A stretch of DNA of 64,000 bases from Methyloversatilis sp. XJ19-49 (GTDB lineage Bacteria > Pseudomonadota > Gammaproteobacteria > Burkholderiales > Rhodocyclaceae): the NCBI RefSeq assembly GCF_024580145.1, contig NZ_JANINI010000007.1, positions 95,361 through 159,360 of the forward strand. Direction: 5' to 3'. The position numbers and the translations under genes are program-made. The notes under the pieces were generated by a model, which worked only from the letters and a program-made list of their open reading frames with translations, did no database searches and had not been told where the DNA came from. Of the stretch, positions 1 through 8,534 are shown piece after piece. How positions within the stretch are numbered: position 1 is the first letter of the stretch; the number at the start of each line of letters is the position of its first letter.

Positions 1-27
1 TTCATCGACCGGCCAACGCGTGGCGGG

Positions 28-465
28 GTGCGGCACAATGCAGCTTTCGCCCTTGCTCCATCCGTGTTGATCCACTGGACCCGACAATTTCTGTGGCGGC
101 TGCTGGCCGCGGTTTCGGTAGTGCTGGGCGTGATCGGTGCGGTGCTGCCGGTGCTGCCAACCGTGCCCTTCCTGCTGCTGGCGGCCTGGGCGGCCAGCCG
201 GGGCTGGCCGGAACTTGAAGCCAGATTGCTGGCGCACCCGACCTATGGCCCCTGCATCACGAACTGGCGCGAACAAGGCGCCATTCCGCGGCGCGCCAAG
301 TGGCTGGCCAGCGCGATGATGCTGTTCAGCGCCACCACGCTGTGGTTCAGCCCGGTGCCGGGGTGGGTACGCGGCGGCGTATATGTGATGTTGATGGTGG
401 TCGCCGGCTGGATGTGGACGCGCCCCGAACCGGCGGTGCGCCCCCTGCCGCAAGACCTTCCCTGA
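28..465 (+). CDS. DUF454 (YbaN-like) inner-membrane protein
   Basis: Small hydrophobic protein of up to 145 residues and unknown molecular role. A membrane segment (about residues 22-55) contains the repeated GVIGAVLPVLPTVPFLLLAA pattern typical of the DUF454/YbaN family. A short basic loop (NWREQGAIPRRAKW) follows, then two more hydrophobic segments near the C-terminus, which is the usual family layout. The first possible start is GTG at 28; a second in-frame GTG at 64 would give a 133-residue protein closer to the usual length, and neither has a clear ribosome-binding site. It converges on the Old Yellow Enzyme gene, the stops being only a few bases apart. The family call is solid; function is not known. 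Confidence 0.8.
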   Translation: MRHNAAFALAPSVLIHWTRQFLWRLLAAVSVVLGVIGAVLPVLPTVPFLLLAAWAASRGWPELEARLLAHPTYGPCITNWREQGAIPRRAKWLASAMMLFSATTLWFSPVPGWVRGGVYVMLMVVAGWMWTRPEPAVRPLPQDLP

Positions 466-469
466 GCGA

Positions 470-1564
470 TCAGGCAGCGTCCAGCGCCGGATAATCGGTA
501 TAGCCCGCTGCACCGCCGCCGTACATCAGTTCGGCGCGTAACTCGTTGTACGGCGCGTTGTCGCGCAGGCGGCGTACCAGATCCGGGTTCGAAATGAAGG
601 GGCGGCCGAAAGCCACCGCGTCGATGCCACCCGATGCGACGGCATCCATCGCCATCGGGCGGTCGTAGCCATTGTTCGCGATCCAGCCACCGTTGAACCG
701 TGCGCGCAGCGCCGCGTAGTCGATCGGCGGCTTGACGCTGGCTGGTGCGCGTTCGCCGCCGGTTTCACCCTCGATCATGTGCACGAAGGCGATGCCCAGC
801 GCCGACAGCCGGTCCAGCACATGGCTGTGCAGCGCCTGAGGGTTGCTGTCGAGCGGCGTATCGCAGAAGGTCGTGGCGGGCGAGAGGCGCACGCCGGTGC
901 GACCGGCGCCGACTTCTGCAACCACTGCCTGCATGATCTCCAGCAGCAGCCGGGCGCGATTCTCGATCGGGCCGCCATACGGGCCGCTGCGGTCATTCAC
1001 GCTGTCGCGCAGGAACTGCTCCAGCAGATAGCTGTTGGCCGAATGCACTTCCACGCCGTCGAAACCGGCGTCGATCGCATTGCGCGCGGCGCGGCGGTAG
1101 TCGTCGATCAGACCGGGCAGTTCGTCGTCGCGCAGCGCCCGCGGTGCGGACACATCGACGAACCCGTCACGCGTGAAGCACTGCGCATCCGGACGCCGCG
1201 ACGTGGACGACACCGGAGATGCGCCGCCGGGCAGCAGCGACGTGTGCGAAATGCGGCCGACGTGCCACAGCTGCAGGATGATGCGACCGCCTGCGGCGTG
1301 CACCGCATCGGTCACCTTGCGCCAGCCGGCGACCTGTTCGGCGGAGTGAATGCCCGGCGTGTCGAGATAGCCCTGCCCCATCGGATTGACCTGCGTCGCC
1401 TCGGCGATGATCAGGCCGGCGCTCGCGCGCTGCGTGTAGTACTCGACGGTCAGCGGTCCCGGCACCTGACCGGGCAGCGCGCGGTTGCGCGTCAGCGGCG
1501 CCATGACGATGCGGTTGTTCAGTGCGATGTCGCCCAGCTTGAGCGGGTCGAAAAGTGTGGTCAT
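470..1564 (-). CDS. Old Yellow Enzyme family alkene reductase (NemA/OYE-like)
   Basis: FMN-dependent NAD(P)H:flavin oxidoreductase of 364 residues that probably reduces activated C=C bonds or nitro compounds in the cytoplasm. The protein opens with the family hallmark LFDPLKLGDIALNNRIVMAPLTRNRA. It carries the substrate-binding pair H174/N177 in HSANSYLLEQFL, the NDRSGPYGG loop, and the phosphate-binding AFGRPFISNPDLV near the C-terminus. The ATG at 1564 is chosen because GGGGAG sits just upstream and the family begins there; a longer ORF to 1651 adds an unrelated sequence. It lies 104 bp downstream of the quinone-oxidoreductase-like gene on the same strand, so the two may share a transcript and control by the divergent LysR protein. 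Confidence 0.93.
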   Translation of the reverse strand: MTTLFDPLKLGDIALNNRIVMAPLTRNRALPGQVPGPLTVEYYTQRASAGLIIAEATQVNPMGQGYLDTPGIHSAEQVAGWRKVTDAVHAAGGRIILQLWHVGRISHTSLLPGGASPVSSTSRRPDAQCFTRDGFVDVSAPRALRDDELPGLIDDYRRAARNAIDAGFDGVEVHSANSYLLEQFLRDSVNDRSGPYGGPIENRARLLLEIMQAVVAEVGAGRTGVRLSPATTFCDTPLDSNPQALHSHVLDRLSALGIAFVHMIEGETGGERAPASVKPPIDYAALRARFNGGWIANNGYDRPMAMDAVASGGIDAVAFGRPFISNPDLVRRLRDNAPYNELRAELMYGGGAAGYTDYPALDAA

Positions 1565-1668
1565 GCAGTACTCCCCGAATTGAAATGGCCTCGCCGCGGA
1601 TGCACACCGGTCCGACCCGAAGCGATCAAGCGTGATCGGGCCTTGCGGCATTCATCCGCGGTATGGAA

Positions 1669-2673
1669 TCAGAATCCTTCCAGCACGATCTTGCCGCGCG
1701 CCCGGCCGCTTTCCAGCAGCGCGTGCGCACGGCGCAGATTGGCTGCGTTGATGGCGCCGAAGTGCTCGCCCAGCGTGCTGCGCAGGCGTCCGGCATCGAC
1801 CAGGTCGGCGACGGCGTCGAGCAGCGTACCCTGCTCGGCCATGTCGGCGGTCTGGTAGAGCGAGCGCGTGAACATCAGTTCCCAGTGCAGCGACAGACTC
1901 TTGCGCTTCAAGGCGAGCACATCGAGCGGCCCGGCCGGATCGTCGATCAGCGCCAGCCGGCCCTGCGGCGCAAGCGCTTCGACCAGCTGCGCGTAGTGCA
2001 GATCGGTCTGGGTCAGACTGGCAACATGCGTCACCGATTCGATGCCCGCCGCGCGCAGCGCCTGCGCCAGCGGCTGCCGATGATCGATCACGTGATGCGC
2101 ACCCAGTTTGCGCACCCAGGCTTCGGTTTCCGGTCGCGACGCGGTGGCGATCAGCGTCAGCCGCGTCAATTCACGCGCCAGCTGCAGCAGGATGGAGCCG
2201 ACGCCGCCGGCCGCACCCACCACCAGCAACCGGCCTTCGGCGTCGTGCACCTGCAGCCGATCGAACAGCAGCTCCCAGGCCGTGATGGCGGTCAGCGGCA
2301 GCGCCGCCGCCTGGGCGAATCCGAGCGAGACCGGCATGCGACCGACCAGACGTGCATCCACAGCCTGGAATTGCGCATTGCTGCCCTGCCGCGTCAGGTC
2401 GCCGGCGTACCACACGCGGTCACCCGGCCTGAAGCGGGTGACCTGGGCGCCGACGGCTTCGACCACGCCGGCTGCGTCCCAGCCGGGTACGCGCCACTGG
2501 CCCTCCGGCGGCGGGTTGTTGCGGCGCACCTTGGTATCGACCGGATTGACCGACACCGCCTCGACCCGCACAAACACATCATGCCCGTGCGCCTCAGGCG
2601 GCGTCAGTTCGATATCGACCAGACAATCTGCGCGATCCACCGGCAGGTTTTCGCGGAAGGCGACGGCTTTCAT
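1669..2673 (-). CDS. Zinc-type alcohol dehydrogenase-like / quinone oxidoreductase family protein
   Basis: Medium-chain dehydrogenase/reductase of about 334 residues. The N-terminal GroES-like domain contains VEAVSVNPVDTKVRR and PGWDAAGVVEAVG; the Rossmann domain contains LLVVGAAGGVGSILLQLA, which binds NADPH. The catalytic-zinc cysteines of true alcohol dehydrogenases are absent, so a zinc-independent quinone/enone reductase is more likely. The start MKAVAF at 2673 fits the family; an upstream in-frame ATG at 2709 would add 12 residues. The gene is transcribed away from the LysR regulator across about 100 bp, with the Old Yellow Enzyme gene downstream. Both products act on electrophilic carbonyl or enone substrates, which suggests a small detoxification unit; that role is inferred. 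Confidence 0.88.
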   Translation of the reverse strand: MKAVAFRENLPVDRADCLVDIELTPPEAHGHDVFVRVEAVSVNPVDTKVRRNNPPPEGQWRVPGWDAAGVVEAVGAQVTRFRPGDRVWYAGDLTRQGSNAQFQAVDARLVGRMPVSLGFAQAAALPLTAITAWELLFDRLQVHDAEGRLLVVGAAGGVGSILLQLARELTRLTLIATASRPETEAWVRKLGAHHVIDHRQPLAQALRAAGIESVTHVASLTQTDLHYAQLVEALAPQGRLALIDDPAGPLDVLALKRKSLSLHWELMFTRSLYQTADMAEQGTLLDAVADLVDAGRLRSTLGEHFGAINAANLRRAHALLESGRARGKIVLEGF

Positions 2674-2776
2674 TGCATTGACCCGGACGACTGGTGAAGT
2701 GGTCGCCATGCTAACGCCTGCAGAATCGATTGATAATCCAGCAAATACCCAATTCATCTTCAAACAATTTTTGAAA
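2674..2776. promoter_or_regulatory. Divergent lysR/oxidoreductase intergenic region
   Basis: A 103-bp AT-richer stretch between two divergent starts. It contains ATTGATAATCCAGCAAAT, a T-N11-A type dyad of the kind LysR proteins bind, plus AT-rich sequence just before the lysR ATG. The operator call is inferred from position and base composition; no exact boundary can be given. Confidence 0.4.
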
Positions 2777-3703
2777 ATGAAACTGCGCGACCTGACCCTT
2801 TCCCAACTGGAACTGTTCGTCCGCATCGCCGACGCCGGTTCACTGAGCACCGCCGCGCGCCAGTTCGATCTGACGCCGGCCGCCGCCAGTGCCGCGCTGA
2901 AGCGGCTGGAAGCGGTTTTCGGCGTGCGCCTGATCGAGCGGTCGACGCGTTCGATGCGGCTGACGGCCGAGGGCGAACTGCTGCGCGACCATGCACGGCG
3001 CGCACTCGGCGATCTCGACGACGCGCGCGCGCTGCTCGGTGCCGGGCGCGAGACCCTGACTGGCGACATCCACCTCGCGGCGCCGTCCGATCTCGGTCGC
3101 GGTGCGCTGTCCGCCATGCTGGACCGCTTCATTGCACAACATCCGGATGTCCGGCTGACGCTGTACGTGTCCGACACACTGCAGGACCTGGTGCGGGAGC
3201 GGGTCGATCTGGCGGTGCGCTACGGCGAGTTGCCGGACTCATCCATGGTGGCGCGCCGGCTGCATGTCACGCGACGGGTCGTCGTGGCCTCGCCAGACTA
3301 CATCGCGCGGCACGGCGCCCCCGCTCATCCATCGGAACTGGTGCAGCACAATTGCCTTGCCCTGTACCGCAGCGGCCGGCCGCATCTGGCATGGCGCTTC
3401 GAACGCGCGGGCGTCGAAACGACGATCACGGTGCGGGGCAACCGGCTGGCTTACGATGGTGCACTGGTGCGGCAGTGGGTGATCGAAGGGCTGGGCATCG
3501 CAACCAAGGCGCGGCTGGACGTCATCGACGATCTGACGAGCGGCCGGCTGGTCGAACTGCTGACCGACTGGCGCGGCGAAGATTTTCCGCTGCATGCGAT
3601 GTTGCCCGCCGGCCGCCACATGCCGCTGCGGGTGCGCCGGCTGCTGGATTTCCTCGGTGAACAGTTCGCTCAGGTGGAGCCGGAACAAGGCCCGGATGCC
3701 TGA
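2777..3703 (+). CDS. LysR-family transcriptional regulator
   Basis: DNA-binding regulator of 308 residues. The N-terminal winged helix-turn-helix (about residues 2-62) reads LTLSQLELFVRIADAGSLST, then AARQFDLTPAAASAALKRLE, as in the LysR family. The remainder is the effector-binding domain with the AVRYGELPDSSMVARRL segment seen in the CrgA/YafC type. ATG 2777 starts the conserved MKLRDLTLSQLE; the longer upstream ORF runs back through the divergent gene and is spurious. It is divergent from the quinone-oxidoreductase gene, the classic arrangement in which a LysR protein controls its neighbour. Its last 34 bases overlap the end of the convergent DUF3253 gene. Confidence 0.92.
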   Translation: MKLRDLTLSQLELFVRIADAGSLSTAARQFDLTPAAASAALKRLEAVFGVRLIERSTRSMRLTAEGELLRDHARRALGDLDDARALLGAGRETLTGDIHLAAPSDLGRGALSAMLDRFIAQHPDVRLTLYVSDTLQDLVRERVDLAVRYGELPDSSMVARRLHVTRRVVVASPDYIARHGAPAHPSELVQHNCLALYRSGRPHLAWRFERAGVETTITVRGNRLAYDGALVRQWVIEGLGIATKARLDVIDDLTSGRLVELLTDWRGEDFPLHAMLPAGRHMPLRVRRLLDFLGEQFAQVEPEQGPDA

Positions 3704-3978
3704 GCGATACGGATCGGGCCGCGCCAGTCGCCGTCGGCATCGCGCTTTTCACCGCCTTGCGTGATGACGACCCGGCCCTCGCGCGCCAGCCGGCGTGCCA
3801 CCTCGCGCACGCGTGGCATCAGCGCGCGCCAGTCAGCGGCCAGCGCCCGCGCGACTTCAGACGGGCAGATCGAACGTCCGGCGCCCCGCAGGGCAACCTG
3901 CGCGAGCAATTCGCGCACGATCTGCGCATCGTCGGTGACGCTGTTCAGCGCGCCACCGGCCGCGCCGGATCGCTGCAC
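3670..3978 (-). CDS. DUF3253 family protein
   Basis: Small protein of about 102 residues. The core ICPSEVARALAADWRALMPR, followed by EVARRLAREGRVVITQGG and GPIRIA, matches the DUF3253 pattern, a predicted winged-helix fold of unknown function. GTG at 3978 is favoured because GGAG lies six bases upstream; ATG at 3981 is one codon earlier. The gene overlaps the 3' end of the sulfurtransferase gene by about 34 bases, so the pair is probably translationally coupled. Its own 3' end overlaps the convergent lysR gene by 34 bases. The larger ORF in this frame (to 4470) is a shadow of the sulfurtransferase gene upstream of this point. Confidence 0.75.
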   Translation of the reverse strand: MQRSGAAGGALNSVTDDAQIVRELLAQVALRGAGRSICPSEVARALAADWRALMPRVREVARRLAREGRVVITQGGEKRDADGDWRGPIRIAQASGPCSGST

Positions 3979-4778
3979 CATTCGCTCCACGAACCCGGGT
4001 AGAGGCGCGCACCGGACAGGCCGGCCAGTTCGAGCGCCAGCAGGTTGTGGCAGGCCGTGACGCCACTGCCGCACTGCATGACGAGCGTCGCCGGATCGCG
4101 TGCTTTCGCGATCGCGCACCACTCGGCGCGCAGCACATCCGCCGGCTTGAAGCGGCCATCGTCGGTCAGATTGAGCTTGAAGAAACGATTGACCGCGCCC
4201 GGAATGTGGCCGCCGACCGGATCCAGCGTTTCGTTCTCGCCCCGGAAACGGTCCGGCGCACGCGCATCGACCACCAGCAGCGCGCCGCCGTCGAGATTGG
4301 CCAGCAGCGCATCGGCATCCACCGTGGTGTCGACCGCGCCCTCCGGATAGCGAGTGGCTGGGCGGCTGCGCACGCTCTGATTGAGTGCTCCGCCCGCGGC
4401 GAGCCAGGCGGCGAGGCCGCCGTCGAGCACTGCGGCGTCGGCATGGCCGACCCAGCGCAGCATCCACCACAGACGGGCGGCGAACATCCCGCCCGCGTCG
4501 TCGTAGGCGACCACCGAGTGCCCGGGCGTGATGCCGCAGCGGCCGAGCAGCGCGGTGAAGGCGGCCGGCGACGGCAGCGGGTGACGGCCGTTGCTGCCGG
4601 TCTTCACCGACGACAGGTCGCGATCGAGGTGCATGAACAGCGCCCCGGGAATATGGCTCCCGGCCCAGGCGGCCTCGCCGGCGTCAGGTCTTGCCAGGTC
4701 ATGCCGGCAGTCGATCACGACCAGGGCGTCGTCGCCGAGGCGACCGGCGAGTGCATCGGCGCTGATCAGCGGGCCCAT
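3945..4778 (-). CDS. Sulfurtransferase with tandem rhodanese domains (SseA-like)
   Basis: Thiosulfate/3-mercaptopyruvate sulfurtransferase of 277 residues. It has an inactive N-terminal rhodanese domain (VVIDCRHDL ... GSHIPGALFMHLDRDLS) and a catalytic C-terminal domain (LLVVDARAPDRFRGENETLD ... GHIPGAVN). The catalytic loop CGSGVTA has the persulfide-carrying C236; a CG[ST]GVTA loop is typical of this two-domain family. ATG 4778 matches the start of the first domain. It lies five bases from the STAS/SEC14-like gene upstream and overlaps the DUF3253 gene downstream, so the three probably form one transcript. Whether thiosulfate or mercaptopyruvate is preferred cannot be read from the sequence. 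Confidence 0.92.
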   Translation of the reverse strand: MGPLISADALAGRLGDDALVVIDCRHDLARPDAGEAAWAGSHIPGALFMHLDRDLSSVKTGSNGRHPLPSPAAFTALLGRCGITPGHSVVAYDDAGGMFAARLWWMLRWVGHADAAVLDGGLAAWLAAGGALNQSVRSRPATRYPEGAVDTTVDADALLANLDGGALLVVDARAPDRFRGENETLDPVGGHIPGAVNRFFKLNLTDDGRFKPADVLRAEWCAIAKARDPATLVMQCGSGVTACHNLLALELAGLSGARLYPGSWSEWCSDPARPVAR

Positions 4779-4783
4779 GGCGC

Positions 4784-5134
4784 TCACACCGTTTCGGCGA
4801 GCCAGGCGCGCGCGCTGGCCTCGTCGTCGAACACGGTCACGTCGGCATCGACGAACACCTGCGACAGCCAGGCCGTCCAGACCATCCACGGACTGCCTGC
4901 GATCACCGCGATACGGCCGAAATCGTGGCTGTGCGCGCGGGCGAAGCGCAGTTCCTCGAGCGCCATGTCGAGCGTGAAATCGGTCATCTGGCGAAGGTCG
5001 ATCAGCAGATTGACCACGCCTTCGAACTTGATGCGGTAATTCACCAGGTCTTCGAACTCGCGGTAATCCGCCAGCGTGAACTCGCCGAAGGCAGACACCG
5101 TCACCAGATTGCCTTCGGACTCCGTTGCGATCAT
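4784..5134 (-). CDS. STAS/SEC14-like (SpoIIAA-like) domain protein
   Basis: A 116-residue single-domain protein. The pattern VTVSAFGEFTLADYREFEDL, LLIDLRQMTDFTLDMALEEL, and RIAVIAGSPWMVWTAWLSQVF matches the SpoIIAA-like (STAS/SEC14) family, which has an alpha/beta fold and may bind lipids or other small molecules. No membrane segment or signal peptide is present, so it is cytoplasmic. An AAGGAGA ribosome-binding site lies just upstream of the ATG. It is the first gene of the set with the sulfurtransferase. Role unknown. Confidence 0.82.
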   Translation of the reverse strand: MIATESEGNLVTVSAFGEFTLADYREFEDLVNYRIKFEGVVNLLIDLRQMTDFTLDMALEELRFARAHSHDFGRIAVIAGSPWMVWTAWLSQVFVDADVTVFDDEASARAWLAETV

Positions 5135-5153
5135 TTGAAATCTCCTTTCAGAA

Positions 5154-6002
5154 CTAGGACTTCACCGGCGGCGGCCTGAGCAGCGCAAGCAGGCCGCTGG
5201 CAACGATGAGCAGCATGCCCAGCCAGACTACTGCAGTCGGGACCTCCTGCCACAGCAGGATGCCGTAAAGCGTGGAAAAGGCGACCGTCGTGTAGGCCAG
5301 ACTGGCCGACACCAGCGTGCGTCCCCCCTTGTAGGCAGCGGTCATGCAAAGCTGAGCCGCCGTGCCGAACACGCCGACGCCGCCGAGCAATGCCCAGGTG
5401 CGTGCCGAATGGAAGTGGAATCCGCCGTCGGCCAGTGCCCACAGCGCGCCCAGCACGGCCGAACAGGCAGAGAAGTAGAGCACGATGCGCCACTCGGGTT
5501 CACCGAGGCGCCCCAGATCGCGCACGCTCAGGTAGGCGACGGTGGCGATCAACCCGGACCCCAGTCCGAACAGCCCGCCGACCCACTGGTCGCTGCCCAG
5601 CGTCGGCTGCAGCACCAGTACGACACCGGCGAAACCGATGGCCAGCGCCAGCATCAGCGGTCGTGACAATTCGCCCGAAGCGGTGAAGCCGAGCCAGGCG
5701 GCCATGAACAGCGGCGAGGTGTAGTTCAGCGTGACCGCAGTCGGCAATGGCAGGAGCGATATGGCTTCGAAGTAAAGGATGAGCGAAACCGCGCCCGACA
5801 GGCCGCGCTTCAGGTGCACGCCAGCGTGCGGCGTGGCGAAGTCGGCACCGCGCAGGCGCATCACCACGGCCACCAGCAGCAGCGCGATGAATCCACGGTA
5901 GAAAGCGATTTCCGACGCCGGCAAGGCGTCGCTCGCCAGCTTCACGCACACGCCCATCGACGCAAACAGCAGGCTGGCCAGCACCATCCACAGCGACTGC
6001 AT
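5154..6002 (-). CDS. EamA/DMT-family transporter
   Basis: Integral membrane protein of 282 residues with about ten hydrophobic segments arranged as two EamA repeats (roughly residues 1-135 and 145-275), as in the drug/metabolite transporter superfamily. Recognisable pieces are the ASEIAFYRGFIALLLVAVVM helix pair and LPTAVTLNYTSPLFMAAWLG in the first repeat, with SLAYTTVAFSTLYGILLWQE in the second. Substrate is not predictable. It lies 19 bp upstream of the STAS/SEC14-like gene on the same strand and may head that transcript. Confidence 0.88.
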   Translation of the reverse strand: MQSLWMVLASLLFASMGVCVKLASDALPASEIAFYRGFIALLLVAVVMRLRGADFATPHAGVHLKRGLSGAVSLILYFEAISLLPLPTAVTLNYTSPLFMAAWLGFTASGELSRPLMLALAIGFAGVVLVLQPTLGSDQWVGGLFGLGSGLIATVAYLSVRDLGRLGEPEWRIVLYFSACSAVLGALWALADGGFHFHSARTWALLGGVGVFGTAAQLCMTAAYKGGRTLVSASLAYTTVAFSTLYGILLWQEVPTAVVWLGMLLIVASGLLALLRPPPVKS

Positions 6003-6091
6003 CGTCAGACCCTCAGCTGCACAAGGAAGCGAGGCACCGGGGTACCCCGTCCTGCCCGAGGCACCGACCAGGGCTCACGGGCATCCGGCCG

Positions 6092-7195
6092 TCACAGATA
6101 GTCGGCCATTTCGCGGCGGTACCACTCGTGGAAGTGCTGCATGCCATCCTCCATCGGCGACTGATAAGGTCCTGTTTCCGAGCGGCCCTGCTTCATCAGC
6201 GCGCGCCGGCCGGCGTCCATGCGCTCCGCGATTTCGTCGTCCTCGCGTGCCGTTTCCATGTAGGCGGCGCGTTCGGCTTCGATGAATTCGCGCTCGAACA
6301 GCACGATGTCTTCCGGGTAGTAGAACTCGACCACGTTCAGCGTGCTGTCCGGTCCCTGCGGGTACAGCGTGCTGACCACCAGCACGTGCGGATACCACTC
6401 GACCATGATGTTCGGGTAGTAGGTCAGCCAGATCGCGCCGTGCGGCGGAAGCTCGCCCTGATAGTAGTCGAGCACCGCGCGGTGCCAGCGTTCGTAGGTC
6501 GGCGTGCCGGGCCGCGCGAGGCGGTTGTTCACGCCGACCCTCTGCACCGAGAAATCGCGAGCAAATTCCCAGCTCAGGTCATCGCACGTGACGAACTTGC
6601 CCAGCCCGGGGTGGAAGGGCTCGACGTGATAATCCTCCAGATAGACCTCGATGAAGGTCTTCCAGTTGTAGTTGCACTGGTGCATTTCGACGTGATCGAG
6701 CCGGTAGCCGGAAAAATCGAAATCGGGTGCCACCTGCATGCCGGCCAGATCGGCTGCGATGTCGCGCTGGCCCGAAAACAGCAACCCTTTCCAGTTCTGC
6801 AGCGGCTGTCGCTTCAGGTTCAGGCAGGGTGTGTCCGGGAAATGCGGCGCGCCCAGAAGTTCGCCCCGCGTGTCATAGGTCCAGCGATGCACCGGGCAGA
6901 CGATGTTGGATGCGTTGCCGCGCCCCTTCATCATCAGCGCCTGACGATGGCGGCATACGTTGGACAGCAGTTCGACGCCGGACGCGTTGCGTACCAGCAT
7001 GAGTGCATCGTCGGCCCAGCCCAGGGTCTGATAGTCGCCCGGATCGGGCACCATCAGTTCATGCCCCACATAACCCGGCCCGTTGTCGAACAGCACGCGC
7101 TTTTCGAGTTCGAACAGCGATGCATCGACGTACCAGGACACCGGAAACTGTGATTGCGCCGGTTCCAGACGGGTAATGGACTGTAGATCGGACAT
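6092..7195 (-). CDS. Rieske non-heme iron oxygenase, alpha subunit
   Basis: Aromatic ring-hydroxylating-type oxygenase of 367 residues. The Rieske [2Fe-2S] ligands are visible as C81-R-H83 and C100-P-V-H103. The mononuclear iron site lies in the stretch NWKTFIEVYLEDYHVEPFHP (D188, H190, H195). MSDLQSITRLEP at 7195 is taken as the start because GGGGAATG precedes it; the longer ORF adds 36 unsupported residues. No beta subunit, ferredoxin or reductase gene is nearby, so electron donors must come from elsewhere. The substrate is unknown: homotrimeric alpha-only enzymes of this type act on quaternary amines as well as aromatics. Confidence 0.88.
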   Translation of the reverse strand: MSDLQSITRLEPAQSQFPVSWYVDASLFELEKRVLFDNGPGYVGHELMVPDPGDYQTLGWADDALMLVRNASGVELLSNVCRHRQALMMKGRGNASNIVCPVHRWTYDTRGELLGAPHFPDTPCLNLKRQPLQNWKGLLFSGQRDIAADLAGMQVAPDFDFSGYRLDHVEMHQCNYNWKTFIEVYLEDYHVEPFHPGLGKFVTCDDLSWEFARDFSVQRVGVNNRLARPGTPTYERWHRAVLDYYQGELPPHGAIWLTYYPNIMVEWYPHVLVVSTLYPQGPDSTLNVVEFYYPEDIVLFEREFIEAERAAYMETAREDDEIAERMDAGRRALMKQGRSETGPYQSPMEDGMQHFHEWYRREMADYL

Positions 7196-7388
7196 TCCCC
7201 AACCCCCGAAGTCAAAGTTGGAAAACCGCGCGCCGGCCTGCGCGGAACACATGGCACGAGAAAGTCTGTGCACGGATGTGCGAGGGCCGGGTGCGCGTGA
7301 CAAAGCCGGTGAGTATAACCAGATGCAGGTTTGACCGCCCGGGGTGGATCAGCTATTTTTCGCGGTCCAGCCAGCGCCCGTACCCAGA

Positions 7389-7643
7389 ATGATCCGAAAA
7401 TCGGAAGCGGCGTCAGAACCCGCCAGCTTCGAGACCGCCATCGAAGAACTCGAATCCATCGTGCGTGCGATGGAAGACGGCAAGCTGCCGCTCGACAGCG
7501 CGCTGGAGCGTTACCAGCGAGGTATTGATCTGGTGCGCCACTGCCAGTCGGCGCTGAATGCTGCCGAACAGAAGGTACAGATACTCGAAGACGGGTTGCT
7601 GCGCGATTTTCCGGCCGATGCAGGCGCGCGTGACAATGACTGA
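7389..7643 (+). CDS. xseB: Exodeoxyribonuclease VII small subunit
   Basis: An 84-residue protein with the XseB signature ASFETAIEELESIVRAMEDG followed by KLPLDSALERYQRGIDLVRH. It partners the large subunit XseA (not in this window) in single-strand DNA degradation in the cytoplasm. ATG 7389 is chosen because the domain begins a few residues later; upstream in-frame codons lack support. The stop codon overlaps the start of ispA (ATGACTGA), showing translational coupling and the common xseB-ispA-dxs order. Confidence 0.92.
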   Translation: MIRKSEAASEPASFETAIEELESIVRAMEDGKLPLDSALERYQRGIDLVRHCQSALNAAEQKVQILEDGLLRDFPADAGARDND

Positions 7644-8532
7644 AGTCGGACCGGGTTTCCGCGACTGGGTGAGCGCTGTACAGCAGCGTACCGAATGCGC
7701 ACTCAGCCGCTTTCTGCCGCCGGACACGATAGCCCCTGCACGATTGCATGAAGCCATGCGCTATGCCGCGCTGGGCGGCGGCAAGCGGGTGCGTCCGCTG
7801 CTCTGTCACGCGGCAGGCAGCCTGTCAGGCGCCGCACCCGAAGCACTCGACGCCGCTGCCTGTGCGCTCGAACTGATCCACGTCTATTCCCTCGTGCATG
7901 ACGACATGCCCTGCATGGACGACGATGTGCTGCGCCGCGGCAAGCCCACAGTGCATGTGCAGTACGACGACGCCACGGCGCTGCTGGTCGGCGACAGCCT
8001 GCAATCGCTTGCTTTCCTTCTTCTTGCGGAACACTGTTCGGTCGCCCCGGTCACGCGGATAGATCTGATCACGCAACTGGCGATCGCGTCCGGCTCACGC
8101 GGCATGGCGGGCGGTCAGGCGATCGATCTGGCATCGGTCGGCCTGGAACTGAACGTCGAGGCGCTCGAATTCATGCATATCCACAAAACCGGTGCGCTGA
8201 TACGCTGTGCGGTGAAACTGGGCGCCGCCTGCGGGGAACTGGACGCAGCCGGCACGGCGAAGCTGGACCATTACGCGGCACGGGTCGGGCTGCTGTTCCA
8301 GGTGGTGGATGACCTGCTCGACTGTGAAGCGAGCACGGCGGCGCTGGGCAAGACTGCGGGCAAGGACGCCGCGGCGAACAAGCCGACCTATGTCACAACG
8401 CTGGGCATCGGCCGGGCGCGCGAACGAGCCCGCGAACTGCACGACGAAGCGCTCGACAGCCTCACCGGTTTCGGCAACAAGGCACAACGCCTGCGCGAAC
8501 TCGCCGATTTCGTGCTGACACGGCAGAACTGA
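7636..8532 (+). CDS. ispA: Farnesyl diphosphate synthase (polyprenyl synthetase family)
   Basis: Short-chain prenyl transferase of 298 residues that condenses IPP with DMAPP/GPP to give C15 farnesyl diphosphate in the cytoplasm. The first aspartate-rich motif [10 protein letters not shown] (about 88-97) has the DDX4D form of bacterial FPP synthases; the second is [15 protein letters not shown] near residue 48 supplies the IPP-binding basic residues. ATG 7636 overlaps the xseB stop; ATG 7618 is an alternative giving six more residues. The product feeds quinone and undecaprenyl synthesis, and dxs immediately downstream supplies the precursors. Confidence 0.95.
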   Translation: MTEVGPGFRDWVSAVQQRTECALSRFLPPDTIAPARLHEAMRYAALGGGKRVRPLLCHAAGSLSGAAPEALDAAACALELIHVYSLVHDDMPCMDDDVLRRGKPTVHVQYDDATALLVGDSLQSLAFLLLAEHCSVAPVTRIDLITQLAIASGSRGMAGGQAIDLASVGLELNVEALEFMHIHKTGALIRCAVKLGAACGELDAAGTAKLDHYAARVGLLFQVVDDLLDCEASTAALGKTAGKDAAANKPTYVTTLGIGRARERARELHDEALDSLTGFGNKAQRLRELADFVLTRQN

Positions 8533-8534
8533 AC

